This document shows, piece by piece, positions 25,012 to 33,835 of a stretch of 64,000 nt of DNA; the first letter of the stretch is position 1; the number at the start of each line of letters is the position of its first letter. Made by a program: the position numbers and the translations under genes. The stretch is from Opitutaceae bacterium TAV5 (lineage in GTDB: Bacteria; Verrucomicrobiota; Verrucomicrobiia; Opitutales; Opitutaceae). The notes beneath the pieces were generated by a model that worked only from the letters and a program-made list of their open reading frames with translations, was not told the DNA's origin and ran no database searches. The stretch covers positions 4,325,001-4,389,000 of the forward strand of contig CP007053.1 in the NCBI GenBank assembly GCA_000242935.3, in the 5' to 3' direction.

Positions 25012-26396
25012 CCACCGACCTGTTTTCCTCGTCCTCGCCCGCCGTGCCGGTGCGGGGTGTGCATCTCGACCTGAAAGGTGTGCCGCCCTCTTTCCCGCGG
25101 CTGCTGGAGTTGCCGGAGTTGTTCCGGAAGCTGCGGTTCAACGCCGTGCTGGTCGAGTGGGAGGACATGTTTCCCTGGTCCTGCGATGTGCGCCTGCGCG
25201 GACGCACGGCGTACACGGTGGCGCAGGTGCGGCGATTCGCCGGCCGGTGTGCGGAGCTGGGGCTGGAGATCATCCCGCTGGTGCAGAGCCTCGGGCACGC
25301 GGAAAACGTGCTGCGGTTGCCGGGCAACGAAGAGCTGCGCGAGGTGCCGCACCGTACGGATGTGTTCCATCCGCTCGATCCGCGCGCGCCGGAGCTGGTG
25401 CGGAGGATGGTCACCGATGTGCTCGCGCTCCTGCCTGGCGTGCGCCGGTTCCATCTCGGCGGCGACGAGGTCTATACGCTGGGCGCGCATCCGGAAAGCC
25501 GCGCTTTTCTCGAAAAACACGGAGCGGCGGCGCTTTATCTGAAACAGCTCGGCCCCGTCATGGCCGAGCTGGCGGGGCGGGGGATCCGGCCGCTGCTGTG
25601 GCACGACGAGTTTGTCGGCTGGAGCGCGGCCGAGCTGGCCCGGCTGGCGCCGCATGCGGACCTTGTCGTGTGGGGCTACACGGGTGATCCGCGCGATCCG
25701 GCGACGTACCATCACCGCCTCCCGCATGTGGAAAAATTGCACGCGGCCGGCTGCACCTTGTGGGCGGCCACGGCCTACAAGGGCGCGGATGGTCCCGGCG
25801 CCAACCTGCCTGACACCGGCCGCCGGCAGATCGCGACGCAGGCCTGGGTGGAGCTGACGCCGCGCTTCGCGTTGCGAGGCGTGTTCGCCACCGGATGGAG
25901 CCGCTACGCGAGCGGCCGCATCCAGGTGACGCCGCTCGACGGCGCGCTTGATTCCCTGGTCAACACGGCTGTGATCCTGCACGAAGGCCATCCGCCGGCG
26001 GGCGGTATCGACGATTGCATGACATGGCTCGACGCCGCGGGCGAGGGCGAGGGATTCCGGCGTTGCCAGGCGGCGCTTGCGAAGCTCACGCGGCATGCCG
26101 ACAAGGCGTGGGACTGGATTCGCCAGCTGGAGGAACAGGCGGCCAATCTCGAACTGGAGCCGGAGCGCGCCGAAAGCGGGATCGAGGAGATCATTTTCCG
26201 GCTCTTCGACGCCGAGATCGCGGCGCTCGCCGCCGCCGGCGCCGGGCTGGAAGAGGCCTTGCGCGGGCGGATCGATGCGCCGTGGCCGCGGTTTTATCAC
26301 GAGGCGCGCCGTCGTCCGATTGAGGATGCGGCGATGCGGTTGCGGGCGCGGCTGCTCGACGGCAGGATCGCACCGGAGCCGGTGGCGCTGCTATAA
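25008..26396 (+). CDS. Glycoside hydrolase family 20-like enzyme (beta-hexosaminidase type)
   Basis: This 462-residue protein has a TIM-barrel layout: 'RGVHLDLKGVPP' at the start of the barrel, 'FNAVLVEWEDMFPW', 'GLEIIPLVQSLGHAE', and the key 'FHLGGDEVYTLG' with Asp-153 and Glu-154, the catalytic pair of substrate-assisted hexosaminidases. 'RPLLWHDEF' and 'VVWGYTG' continue the barrel pattern. No signal peptide is visible, so it would work in the cytoplasm on an imported amino-sugar glycoside. The exact linkage is unknown. Coupled to the AraC gene by an ATGA overlap. Confidence 0.85.
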   Translation: MTTDLFSSSSPAVPVRGVHLDLKGVPPSFPRLLELPELFRKLRFNAVLVEWEDMFPWSCDVRLRGRTAYTVAQVRRFAGRCAELGLEIIPLVQSLGHAENVLRLPGNEELREVPHRTDVFHPLDPRAPELVRRMVTDVLALLPGVRRFHLGGDEVYTLGAHPESRAFLEKHGAAALYLKQLGPVMAELAGRGIRPLLWHDEFVGWSAAELARLAPHADLVVWGYTGDPRDPATYHHRLPHVEKLHAAGCTLWAATAYKGADGPGANLPDTGRRQIATQAWVELTPRFALRGVFATGWSRYASGRIQVTPLDGALDSLVNTAVILHEGHPPAGGIDDCMTWLDAAGEGEGFRRCQAALAKLTRHADKAWDWIRQLEEQAANLELEPERAESGIEEIIFRLFDAEIAALAAAGAGLEEALRGRIDAPWPRFYHEARRRPIEDAAMRLRARLLDGRIAPEPVALL

Positions 26397-26996
26397 ACGC
26401 AAGGCCGGAGGCGGCGAGAGGCTCCCCCGTCATTCCGGCAAACCGGATTGTCTCCACCGGTCCGGAATCCTTGCGACTGGCGATTCCGTTCGCCGGTTTT
26501 GGCAAGGATATCGTCGGATTTGGCATTCGTTCGTTTCGCCGCTGGCACCGGCATTGCTCTTTCCATTGCCGGTCCGGGCATGCGCGTTTTTTCGCAGCAT
26601 CCCGATGCCGTCCTGTTCTTTTGTCCTTTACCGGCGCGGCCGTCTGCCGCCGGTCCTTTTACACATCCCCATGTGCATTCGGAGTGCAGCCCGTGTTGCG
26701 CTGTTTCGGGTTTCCTGGCCTTTGCGGTCCAGGTTGTCCGGAGTGGTGGCCACCGGGCCGCAGGCCGGTCTGTTGGTCATCCGTCCCGAAAGGGAATGAC
26801 GAACAGGCCGGCGGCTCCCTTGAATTTTTTTGGTTTCCGATCTTCCGGAAGGGCGCTCCGCACTGGCGGTGCGCTCCTTCCTGTTGTGCCATAGGATATA
26901 CAGGTGTCGGTTAGAGGTGACCCGGCTCGCGTCGGCAAGGCGCGGGCCGGTGTCTGTATCGGGGCTCGAAGGGCTGGCCGGCAAGGACGGCCGGGC
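26397..26996. other. 600-bp stretch without a supported gene
   Basis: Open frames exist on both strands, but their products are Cys/Arg/Pro-rich without any family-like pattern. The stretch is less G+C-biased by codon position than its neighbours. A GC-rich dyad (GGGCGCTCCGCAC / GTGCGCTCC, about 26850-26878) is the only structure I see. It may be a decayed gene. Confidence 0.4.
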
Positions 26997-27398
26997 TCAC
27001 TTCCTCTGCGACGGCGGTGTGGCGCTGGGGCGCTCCGTGCTGGCGGCCGAGGCGGCGGCGCGTTTGTCCGCGAGGGGCACGCCATATTTGTCCACCGCAA
27101 TCTCGACCGGCACCTGCACCGTGCGACCGTCGCTGGTGGTCACCGTCTGCCACCGGCGTACGACCTGGTGATCGTTGTTGAAGACTTCCTTCGTTTGCCA
27201 GGCGACGCCTTCGCCGACGCCGACCACCGCGCCGGCCGCATTCCCCGCGACCGCGCCCACCACCGCGCCGGCGGCATTGCCGATGGCCGGACCCGGCTGG
27301 TCGGGATTGGTGATGCGGCCATCGTTATGGGTTGCACAACCGCCGGTCAAAAGAACGGCGACGAGGGTGAACGCGAGGCGACGGAAAGGTACTTTCAT
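26997..27398 (-). CDS. Glycine-zipper lipoprotein
   Basis: This 133-residue lipoprotein has signal peptide MKVPFRRLAFTLVAVLLTGG and lipobox LTGGC, acylated Cys-21. Residues 37-62 form a glycine zipper with the repeated pattern GNAAGAVVGAVAGNAAGAVV, a structure that inserts into membranes and often oligomerises. Downstream 'DHQVVRRWQTVTTSDGRTVQVPVEI' is a small beta-rich part, and the tail is Ala/Ser/Pro-rich. It stands alone on the minus strand. Probably an outer-membrane structural or stress protein; function unknown. Confidence 0.82.
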   Translation of the reverse strand: MKVPFRRLAFTLVAVLLTGGCATHNDGRITNPDQPGPAIGNAAGAVVGAVAGNAAGAVVGVGEGVAWQTKEVFNNDHQVVRRWQTVTTSDGRTVQVPVEIAVDKYGVPLADKRAAASAASTERPSATPPSQRK

Positions 27399-27534
27399 GG
27401 CAAGGATGGCGGACAGCCTGACCTGTCCGGCGCGGTTTTTCCACTTCCAAAAAACGGTGAAAGAGAGGGAAGGGGAGCGAGGATCTGGATCTGTTTGTGT
27501 CTGCTGCTCCCCCGGAACCGTTCGCTGGCGTACC

Positions 27535-28506
27535 TCAGAGTTCCCCCATGAAATTGAAGATCCGGTCGAAATGTCCCGGCAGGCCCTCGTGACCGAAATC
27601 GGGATAGATGACCATGTTCTTTTTCGCGCGGATCTTGTTGTAGGCGGCGAACTGCGTCGAAGGCGGGCAAATGGTGTCCATCAAACCGGTGAACATCAGC
27701 GTCTCGGCCTTGATGCGCGGCGCGAGATTCTGGCAATCGATGTAGCCGAGTTTGGTGAAGATTTCGTCTTCGCGTTCATGACGCGGGTCGAAAAGCCGGA
27801 AATAGTCGCGCAACTCCTTGTAGGCGTCCTTGGCCTGATCCATCTCCCACACCCGTTTGTAGTCGCAGAGGAAGGGGAATACGGAGGCGGCACGCTTTAC
27901 GCGGGGTTCGAGCGCGGCGCAGGCGAGCGTGAGGGCGCCGCCCTGCGAGCCGCCGGTGGCTCCGACGCGCCGGGGATCCACCTCCGGAAGCGCAAGGACG
28001 ACACGGGCCATTTGTGCGGTATCGAGAAAGATGGAACGGAAGAGCAGTTTCTGCGGATCGGGGTCGTCGAGCCCGCGGATGATGTGGCCGTTGAGGGTGT
28101 TGCCCTGCACCCCGCCCTTGTCTTCCGAGGAGCCGCCCTGGCCGCGGCAGTCCAGCGAGGCGATGCAGTAACCCTGGCTGACCCAGGAAAGTTTGTCGGC
28201 CCAGTCGCCGGCGTTGCCGGAGTAGCCGTGAAACTGGAGAATGGCGGGCGCGGGAGCCGTTTTTTTGCCGGGGAGCGGACGCAGGTATTTGGCATGGATG
28301 CGCGCGCCGCCCACGCCGGTGAACCAGAGATCGAACGCCTCGGCGCCGCGCGGGGCGATGGCCCGGGTCGGCACAAACTTCGGGTCAGGATCGGTGGCGT
28401 CGAGTTCCTTCAGCGCGGTGCGCCAGTAGGCGTCGAAGTCACGGGGCCGCGGGTTGGTGCCGCGGTAGCGTTTCAGTTCGGGAAGCGGTTTGTCGATGAC
28501 GGGCAT
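27535..28506 (-). CDS. Acetyl xylan esterase / cephalosporin-C deacetylase family (CE7)
   Basis: This 323-residue alpha/beta hydrolase removes acetyl groups from xylo-oligosaccharides and related sugars. Family marks are 'LQFHGYSGNAGDW', the CE7 motif RGQGGSS at 121-127, the nucleophile elbow GGSQGG with Ser-187, the acid in 'TGLMDTICPPST', and the His in 'YPDFGHEG'. ATG 28506 (MPVIDK) matches the family N-terminus; the open frame upstream is not needed. There is no signal peptide, as for other cytosolic CE7 enzymes acting on imported sugars. Confidence 0.92.
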   Translation of the reverse strand: MPVIDKPLPELKRYRGTNPRPRDFDAYWRTALKELDATDPDPKFVPTRAIAPRGAEAFDLWFTGVGGARIHAKYLRPLPGKKTAPAPAILQFHGYSGNAGDWADKLSWVSQGYCIASLDCRGQGGSSEDKGGVQGNTLNGHIIRGLDDPDPQKLLFRSIFLDTAQMARVVLALPEVDPRRVGATGGSQGGALTLACAALEPRVKRAASVFPFLCDYKRVWEMDQAKDAYKELRDYFRLFDPRHEREDEIFTKLGYIDCQNLAPRIKAETLMFTGLMDTICPPSTQFAAYNKIRAKKNMVIYPDFGHEGLPGHFDRIFNFMGEL

Positions 28507-28685
28507 GGCGGGTGGGACGGGAAACGGAGATCGGACGAGGAGAAGAAACGGAAGAGCCTGCGAGCAAACCGGAATCGGGAAAATTTTCCATCCGGTTTTT
28601 GTCCGGTCCGCCGGATTTTTACACCTCCGCACCTCCGTGCCGGCAGCTTTTTTCAAAAAATTCCGCCGTCGCGCTTGCCTTTCAG

Positions 28686-28712
28686 TTAGGCGCCTTATTG
28701 TTAGGGCCCTGA
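28686..28712. promoter_or_regulatory. Two adjacent MarR/SlyA-type half-palindromes
   Basis: TTAGGCGCCTTA (28686-28697) and TTAGGGCCCTGA (28701-28712) are near-palindromes 15 bp apart centre to centre, 22-48 bp upstream of the MarR start. The TTAG...CTAA-like form resembles the SlyA/MarR operator TTAGCAAGCTAA. They are a likely autoregulatory site also covering the efflux operon. Confidence 0.5.
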
Positions 28713-28733
28713 TATTTTAACCACTCACCACGA

Positions 28734-29315
28734 ATGGCATTTTTGCTGCTCAAGGATCTACCACGTTATGACTGCCTGATCGAGGCGGCGAAGACTTTTC
28801 CTGATCTGGATCCGTCTGCCACCGAAGCGTATTTGCACCTTCTGCGTTGCGGCGACATGGTCGCGCATGTCGGTCACTCCTGGTTCCAGCGCTGCAATCT
28901 CTCGGCGGGACGTTTCACGGTGCTGATGCTGCTTTTCAACAAATGCGGAGGCCCGCTCGCCCATACTCCGGCTGAACTGGCCGACATGGCGGGGGTGACC
29001 CGCGCGACCATGACCGGCCTCATCGACACGCTCGAACGCGATGGCATGGTCACCCGCCACCCGGACCCGGTGGACCGCCGCATGATGTCGGTGGCTCTCA
29101 CCGAAAAGGGCATCGAACATCTCGGCTCCATGCTTCCCGAACATTTCCGGCGGACGGCGGCGGTGATGAGCACCCTGACCACCGCCGAACGGCGCACGCT
29201 GGTCGATCTCCTCGGCAAAATCATGGAGCAGGCGATGCGTATCGAACCGCGTGATACGGACAGATCCGCCGCTGTATCCGGCGATGTCGCCACGACTGCC
29301 GCCGCCGCATCCTGA
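28734..29315 (+). CDS. MarR-family transcriptional regulator
   Basis: This 193-residue regulator has a winged-helix domain at about 60-150: 'GRFTVLMLLFNKCGGPLAHTPAELADMAGVTRATMTGLIDTLERDGMVTRHPDPVDRRMMSVALTEKG', the standard MarR recognition helix and wing. The N-terminal extension and C-terminal Thr/Ala tail are not conserved. It lies 84 bp upstream of a tripartite efflux operon and would repress it until a drug-like ligand binds. Candidate operators sit directly upstream (28686-28712). Confidence 0.92.
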   Translation: MAFLLLKDLPRYDCLIEAAKTFPDLDPSATEAYLHLLRCGDMVAHVGHSWFQRCNLSAGRFTVLMLLFNKCGGPLAHTPAELADMAGVTRATMTGLIDTLERDGMVTRHPDPVDRRMMSVALTEKGIEHLGSMLPEHFRRTAAVMSTLTTAERRTLVDLLGKIMEQAMRIEPRDTDRSAAVSGDVATTAAAAS

Positions 29316-29399
29316 TCCGCCTCGCCCGGCCGCTTCCACTTTCCGGCTGCCGACAAACGGCCCGTTTTCATCCGTCTTCCAGCATATTCAATCTTCCAT

Positions 29400-30530
29400 A
29401 TGGCTAAAAAAATAATTCTCAGCCTGGTCGCTCTTCTTGCGCTCCTCGGCGTGATTGCCGGCATCAAGGCCAAACAGATCGGCACGCTGATCGCAGCGAG
29501 CGCCAAAATGACCCCGCCTCCCGAAACCGTCACGACTGCCGGGGTCCTCGAGGAATACTGGGAGCCCACGCTCGAGGCGGTCGGCTCGGTCGCCGCCGAT
29601 CAGGGCGTCGTCCTCAGTTCCGAAGTGTCCGGCACCATCACGAAAATCGCCTTCGAATCCGGCGCATCCGTGAAGGCCGGCGATCTCCTCGCCGAGCTCG
29701 ATATCTCGGTCGAAAAGGCGCAGCTCGCCGCCGCAGAAGCCCGCGCGAAACTCGCCGAAATCAGTCTCCAGCGCGCGAAGGATCTCCGCGAGAAAAACAC
29801 CAACTCGCAGGCCGATCTCGATGCCGCCGATGCCGAGTCCAAGGAAGCCGCCGCCCAGGTCGCCAACATCCGCGCCACCATCGGCAAGAAGACCATCCGC
29901 GCTCCCTTCGGCGGCCGCCTCGGCATCCGTCTGGTCAACCTCGGCCAGTTCATCAACGCCGGCACGCCCGTCATCTCGCTCCAGTCGTTGCAGCCGGTTC
30001 ACGTCGATTTCTCTCTCCCGCAGCAGCAGCTCGGCCAGCTCGCCGTCGGCCTCACCGCCCGCGTGAAAAGCGACGCCTGGCCGCAGCAGGTGTTCGAGGG
30101 CAAGATCACCGCGATCAATCCCGACATCGACCTCGCCACGCGCTCGGTGAGGGTGCAGCTCACGATCGCCAACGAGAGGGAGCTCCTGCGCCCGGGCATG
30201 TTCGGCAACGTCACCGTCGTGCTGCCCGACAAGAGCAAGCTCACGACGATCCCCGCCACGGCCGTCCTCTTCGCCCCCTACGGCGACACCGTGTTTGTCG
30301 TCGAAAAGAAGGCCGGCGAAAACTCCGGCGAGGAACAATTCGTGGTGCGCCAGCAGTTTGTCCGCCTCGGTGTGCGGCGCGGCGATTTTGTGGCCGTCTC
30401 CGAAGGGCTCGAACCCGGCCAGACCGTCGTCGCCACCGGCGCCTTCAAGCTCCGCAACGGCGTCGCCATCACCGTCAACAACGACCTCGCGCCCAAAGCC
30501 GAACTCAACCCGCAACCCGGCGAAGGATGA
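29400..30530 (+). CDS. RND efflux periplasmic adaptor protein
   Basis: This 376-residue adaptor has an N-terminal membrane anchor (about 5-24) and no lipobox, so it is held by a transmembrane helix. Lipoyl halves are 'GTITKIAFESGASVKAGDLLAELD' and 'KKTIRAPFGGRLGIRLVNLGQFINAGTPVISLQ', separated by a helical hairpin (AAEARAKLAEISLQRAKD...). Barrel and membrane-proximal domains follow, with 'GMFGNVTVVLPD' and 'LEPGQTVVATGAFKLRNG'. First gene of a three-gene RND operon downstream of a MarR regulator; an inverted repeat separates it from the pump gene. Confidence 0.94.
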   Translation: MAKKIILSLVALLALLGVIAGIKAKQIGTLIAASAKMTPPPETVTTAGVLEEYWEPTLEAVGSVAADQGVVLSSEVSGTITKIAFESGASVKAGDLLAELDISVEKAQLAAAEARAKLAEISLQRAKDLREKNTNSQADLDAADAESKEAAAQVANIRATIGKKTIRAPFGGRLGIRLVNLGQFINAGTPVISLQSLQPVHVDFSLPQQQLGQLAVGLTARVKSDAWPQQVFEGKITAINPDIDLATRSVRVQLTIANERELLRPGMFGNVTVVLPDKSKLTTIPATAVLFAPYGDTVFVVEKKAGENSGEEQFVVRQQFVRLGVRRGDFVAVSEGLEPGQTVVATGAFKLRNGVAITVNNDLAPKAELNPQPGEG

Positions 30531-30535
30531 TACAG

Positions 30536-30693
30536 AAAAAGCTGAAAGCTGAAACGCTGAAAGCTGAAATTTCCAACGCCACTCTGCCACGCCAACGCTG
30601 CATTCGCCCGCGCCCCGGCTTCCTGTATCCTTTTTTTAGACACAACAGCATTCTCCATTTCAGTTTTCAACATTTCAGCGTTTCAGCTTTTCT
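30536..30693. repeat. Inverted repeat between adaptor and pump genes
   Basis: The left arm (30536-30574) consists of gctgaaagctgaaacgctgaa words starting 6 bp after the adaptor stop. The right arm (30653-30693) is the complement (tttcagcgtttcagctttt) and ends directly at the ATG of the pump gene. The loop of about 78 bases holds a seven-T run. Confidence 0.9.
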
Positions 30694-33600
30694 ATGAAAT
30701 CCGCTTTCACCGACATTTTCATCCGTCGGCCCGTGCTCGCGATCGTGGTCAATCTCGTGATCATCATCGCCGGCGTCCAGGCCTGGGAGACGCTCACCGT
30801 GCGCCAGTATCCGCGCATGGACGACTCCACCATCACCGTGACGACCGCCTACGTCGGCGCCAGCGCCGAACTCGTCCGCGGCTTCATCACCACGCCGCTC
30901 GAGCGCTCCATCGCCGCCGCTGACGGCATCGACTACATCGAGTCCACCAGTTCGCAGGGCGTCTCCACCATCAACGTCCGCCTCAAGCTCAACTACGATC
31001 CGACCAAGGCGCTTTCCGAAATCAACTCGCGCGTCAACCAGGTGCGCGGCGACCTCCCGCCCGAGGCCGAGATTCCGGTCATCAACATCCAGTCCACCGA
31101 CTCGCAGTTCGCCTCGGCCTACCTGCGCTTCAATTCCACCACGCTCCAGCGCAACGAAATCACCGATTACCTCGTGCGCGTCGTGCAGCCCCGCCTCTCC
31201 ACTGTCGCCGGCGTGCAGAAGGCCGACATCCTCGGCGCCCGCACCTTCGCCATGCGCATCTGGCTCAAGCCCGACCGCATGGCCGCGCTCAACATCAGCC
31301 CCGCGCAGGTTCGCGCCGCCCTCGCCGCCAACAACTACCTCTCCGCCGTCGGCACCACCAAGGGCTCGCTCGTCCAGGTCAACCTCACCGCCAACACCGA
31401 CCTGCGCTCCGTCGCCGAATTCCGCGACCTCGTCATGCGCGAGGAAGGCGGCTCCATCGTGCGCCTCTCCGACATCGCCGACGTCGTGCTCGGCGCCGAG
31501 GACTACGACGCCGACGTGCGTTTCTCCGGCGAATCCGCCGTCTTCATCGGCGTCTTCGCCCTGCCCACCGCCAACGCGCTCGATGTCGTCAAGGGCATCC
31601 GCACCGAGATGGAGGACATCGTGCAAAACCTGCCGACCGGTCTCGACGGCGGCATCGCCTACGACGCCACCGCCTACATCCAGGACGCCATCGACGAGGT
31701 ATTCACCACGCTCGGCGAGACGCTGCTCATCGTCATCATCGTCATTTTCCTCTTCCTCGGTTCCTTCCGCTCCGTGCTCATCCCGGTGGTGGCGATCCCG
31801 ATCTCGCTTGTCGGCGCGCTGTTCCTGATGCAGGCCTTCGGTTTCTCGGTCAACCTGCTCACCCTCCTCGCCATCGTGCTCTCGGTCGGTATCGTCGTCG
31901 ACGACGCCATCGTCGTGGTCGAAAACGTCGAGCGCCACATGCACGAGGGCAAGACGCCCTTCGAGGCCGCGCTCGCCGGCGCGCGCGAACTCGTGTCGCC
32001 GATCATCTCGATGACGATCACGCTCGCCGCCGTGTACGCGCCCATCGGCTTGCAGGGCGGTCTCACCGGTTCGCTCTTCCGCGAATTCGCCTTTACGCTG
32101 GCCGGCGCGGTGACGATCTCCGGCGTCGTCGCGCTCACGCTCTCGCCGATGATGTCGTCGCAGTTGCTGAAACCCGGCCTCGACGATCGCGGCCTCGCCG
32201 GACTCATCACCCGCGGTTTCGAGAAACTCAAACGCGGCTACGGCGTGCTCCTCAACGGCACGCTCAACGCCCGCCCCGCCGTATACATCGTGTGGATCGT
32301 CCTCTCGCTCGCGGCCATCCCGATGTACATGATCTCGCCCAAGGAACTCGCTCCCGCCGAGGACCAGGGCGTCATCCTCGCCATCGCCGAAACACCCGCC
32401 AACGGCACGCTCGACCAGGCGGTGCTTTCCACCGAGGCCGCCAACAAGTTTTTCCTGAGCCATCCCGAGACCTCCCGGACCTTCCTCATCACGCAGCCGT
32501 CCAGTTCCTTCGGCGGCATGGTGCTGAAGCCCTGGGGCGAGCGCAAACGCTCGGTCTTCGAAATCACGCCCGAGGTCGTCGCCGGCCTCAGCCATATTCC
32601 CGGCGTGCGCTACAACGCCATCAATCCGCCCGCGCTCCCGGGCGGCGGCACGTTCCCGATCGAGTTTGTCGTGGCCTCCACGGCCGACACCCCGCAGATC
32701 CTCGACATCGTCCGGGAAATCGTCGACCGCGCCAACAAGGCCAACCTCTTCCTCTTCCCGCCGATCATCGACATCAAGATCGACCAGCCGCAGTCGGAGA
32801 TCACCATCGACCGCGACAAGGTCGCCGCGCTCGGGCTCAACCTCGAGCAGGTCGGCGCGGACATGTCCGCCGCCGTCGGCGGCAACTACGTCAACCGCTT
32901 CAACATCGACGGACGCAGCTACAAGGTCATCCCGCAGGTCGCCCGCTCCGAGCGCCTCAACGCCGACCAGCTCCGGAACATCTACGTCACCGGCCCCGCC
33001 GGCCAGCTCGTGCCGCTCAGCACCGTGGCCACGATCGAGGACTCGACCGTGCCGCGCACGCTCAACCGCTTCCAGCAGCTCAATTCCGTCAAAATCAGCG
33101 GCATGGCGCTGCGTCCGCTCGACGAAGCGCTCCGCTTCCTGGAAGACACGGCCACCGAAGTCATGCCCAAGGGCTACAAGATCGACTACACCGGCCAGTC
33201 GCGCCAGCTCCGCGTCGAAGGCAACAAGTTCGGCCCGGCCTTCCTCCTCGCCGTGATCCTGATCTTCCTCGTGCTCGCCGCGCAGTTCAACTCGTTCCGC
33301 GATCCCTTCGTCATCCTCGCCGGTTCGGTGCCGCTCGCCATGTTCGGCGCGCTCATCTTCTCGCTGCTGAAAATGCCCAACCCGCAGCTTCACTACTTCA
33401 CCGACGGCTGGACGACCACGATGAACATCTATTCGCAGGTGGGCCTCGTCACCCTGATCGGTCTCGTATCCAAGAACGGCATCCTGATGGTGGAGTTTGC
33501 CAACCACCTCCAGTTGCAGGGCCTTTCCAAGATTGCGGCGATCCGTGAAGCCTCGCTCACGCGTTTCCGCCCCATCCTGATGACGACGATGGCCACGGTG

Positions 33601-33807
33601 ATCGGCCACTTCCCGCTCACGCTCGTGACCGGCGCGGGCGCCGAGGCGCGCAACAGCATCGGTATCGTCATCGTGGCCGGCATGGCCATCGGTTCGCTCT
33701 TCACCTTCTTCATCGTGCCGTCGCTCTACGTCCTCATCGCCAAGGACCGCGGCGGCCGCCAGGAACATCTCGCCGCTCCGGCTGCACACGTGGCCCCGGC
33801 ATCGTAA
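30694..33807 (+). CDS. RND-family efflux pump (inner-membrane transporter)
   Basis: This 1037-residue proton-driven pump starts MKSAFTDIFIRRPVLAIVVN, typical of the MexF/HAE group. The TM4 Asp pair is in '[18 protein letters not shown]'. Further marks are 'PAEDQGVILAI' in the second porter half, and 'VGLVTLIGLVSKNGILMVEFAN' plus 'TRFRPILMTTMATVIGHFPL' near TM10-TM11. No inserted repeat is present within the coding sequence. The ATG follows the right arm of the repeat at 30653-30693 and has no clear Shine-Dalgarno sequence. Second gene of the operon. Confidence 0.96.
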   Translation: MKSAFTDIFIRRPVLAIVVNLVIIIAGVQAWETLTVRQYPRMDDSTITVTTAYVGASAELVRGFITTPLERSIAAADGIDYIESTSSQGVSTINVRLKLNYDPTKALSEINSRVNQVRGDLPPEAEIPVINIQSTDSQFASAYLRFNSTTLQRNEITDYLVRVVQPRLSTVAGVQKADILGARTFAMRIWLKPDRMAALNISPAQVRAALAANNYLSAVGTTKGSLVQVNLTANTDLRSVAEFRDLVMREEGGSIVRLSDIADVVLGAEDYDADVRFSGESAVFIGVFALPTANALDVVKGIRTEMEDIVQNLPTGLDGGIAYDATAYIQDAIDEVFTTLGETLLIVIIVIFLFLGSFRSVLIPVVAIPISLVGALFLMQAFGFSVNLLTLLAIVLSVGIVVDDAIVVVENVERHMHEGKTPFEAALAGARELVSPIISMTITLAAVYAPIGLQGGLTGSLFREFAFTLAGAVTISGVVALTLSPMMSSQLLKPGLDDRGLAGLITRGFEKLKRGYGVLLNGTLNARPAVYIVWIVLSLAAIPMYMISPKELAPAEDQGVILAIAETPANGTLDQAVLSTEAANKFFLSHPETSRTFLITQPSSSFGGMVLKPWGERKRSVFEITPEVVAGLSHIPGVRYNAINPPALPGGGTFPIEFVVASTADTPQILDIVREIVDRANKANLFLFPPIIDIKIDQPQSEITIDRDKVAALGLNLEQVGADMSAAVGGNYVNRFNIDGRSYKVIPQVARSERLNADQLRNIYVTGPAGQLVPLSTVATIEDSTVPRTLNRFQQLNSVKISGMALRPLDEALRFLEDTATEVMPKGYKIDYTGQSRQLRVEGNKFGPAFLLAVILIFLVLAAQFNSFRDPFVILAGSVPLAMFGALIFSLLKMPNPQLHYFTDGWTTTMNIYSQVGLVTLIGLVSKNGILMVEFANHLQLQGLSKIAAIREASLTRFRPILMTTMATVIGHFPLTLVTGAGAEARNSIGIVIVAGMAIGSLFTFFIVPSLYVLIAKDRGGRQEHLAAPAAHVAPAS

Positions 33808-33835
33808 ACGCACCTCTCGCTATACCGTCCGTCTC

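Noticed and set aside
26397-26996. Open frames of 100-240 codons on both strands
   Set aside because: Products are Cys/Arg/Trp-rich without recognisable features and have no ribosome sites; more likely non-coding or decayed.
30667-33813. Minus-strand open frame of about 1050 codons opposite the second RND pump
   Set aside because: Product is His/Arg/Asp-rich without membrane or domain patterns; it is the shadow of a well-supported pump gene in G+C-rich DNA. The same applies to the long minus frames at 10661-13003, 20294-23074 and 39884-41374.
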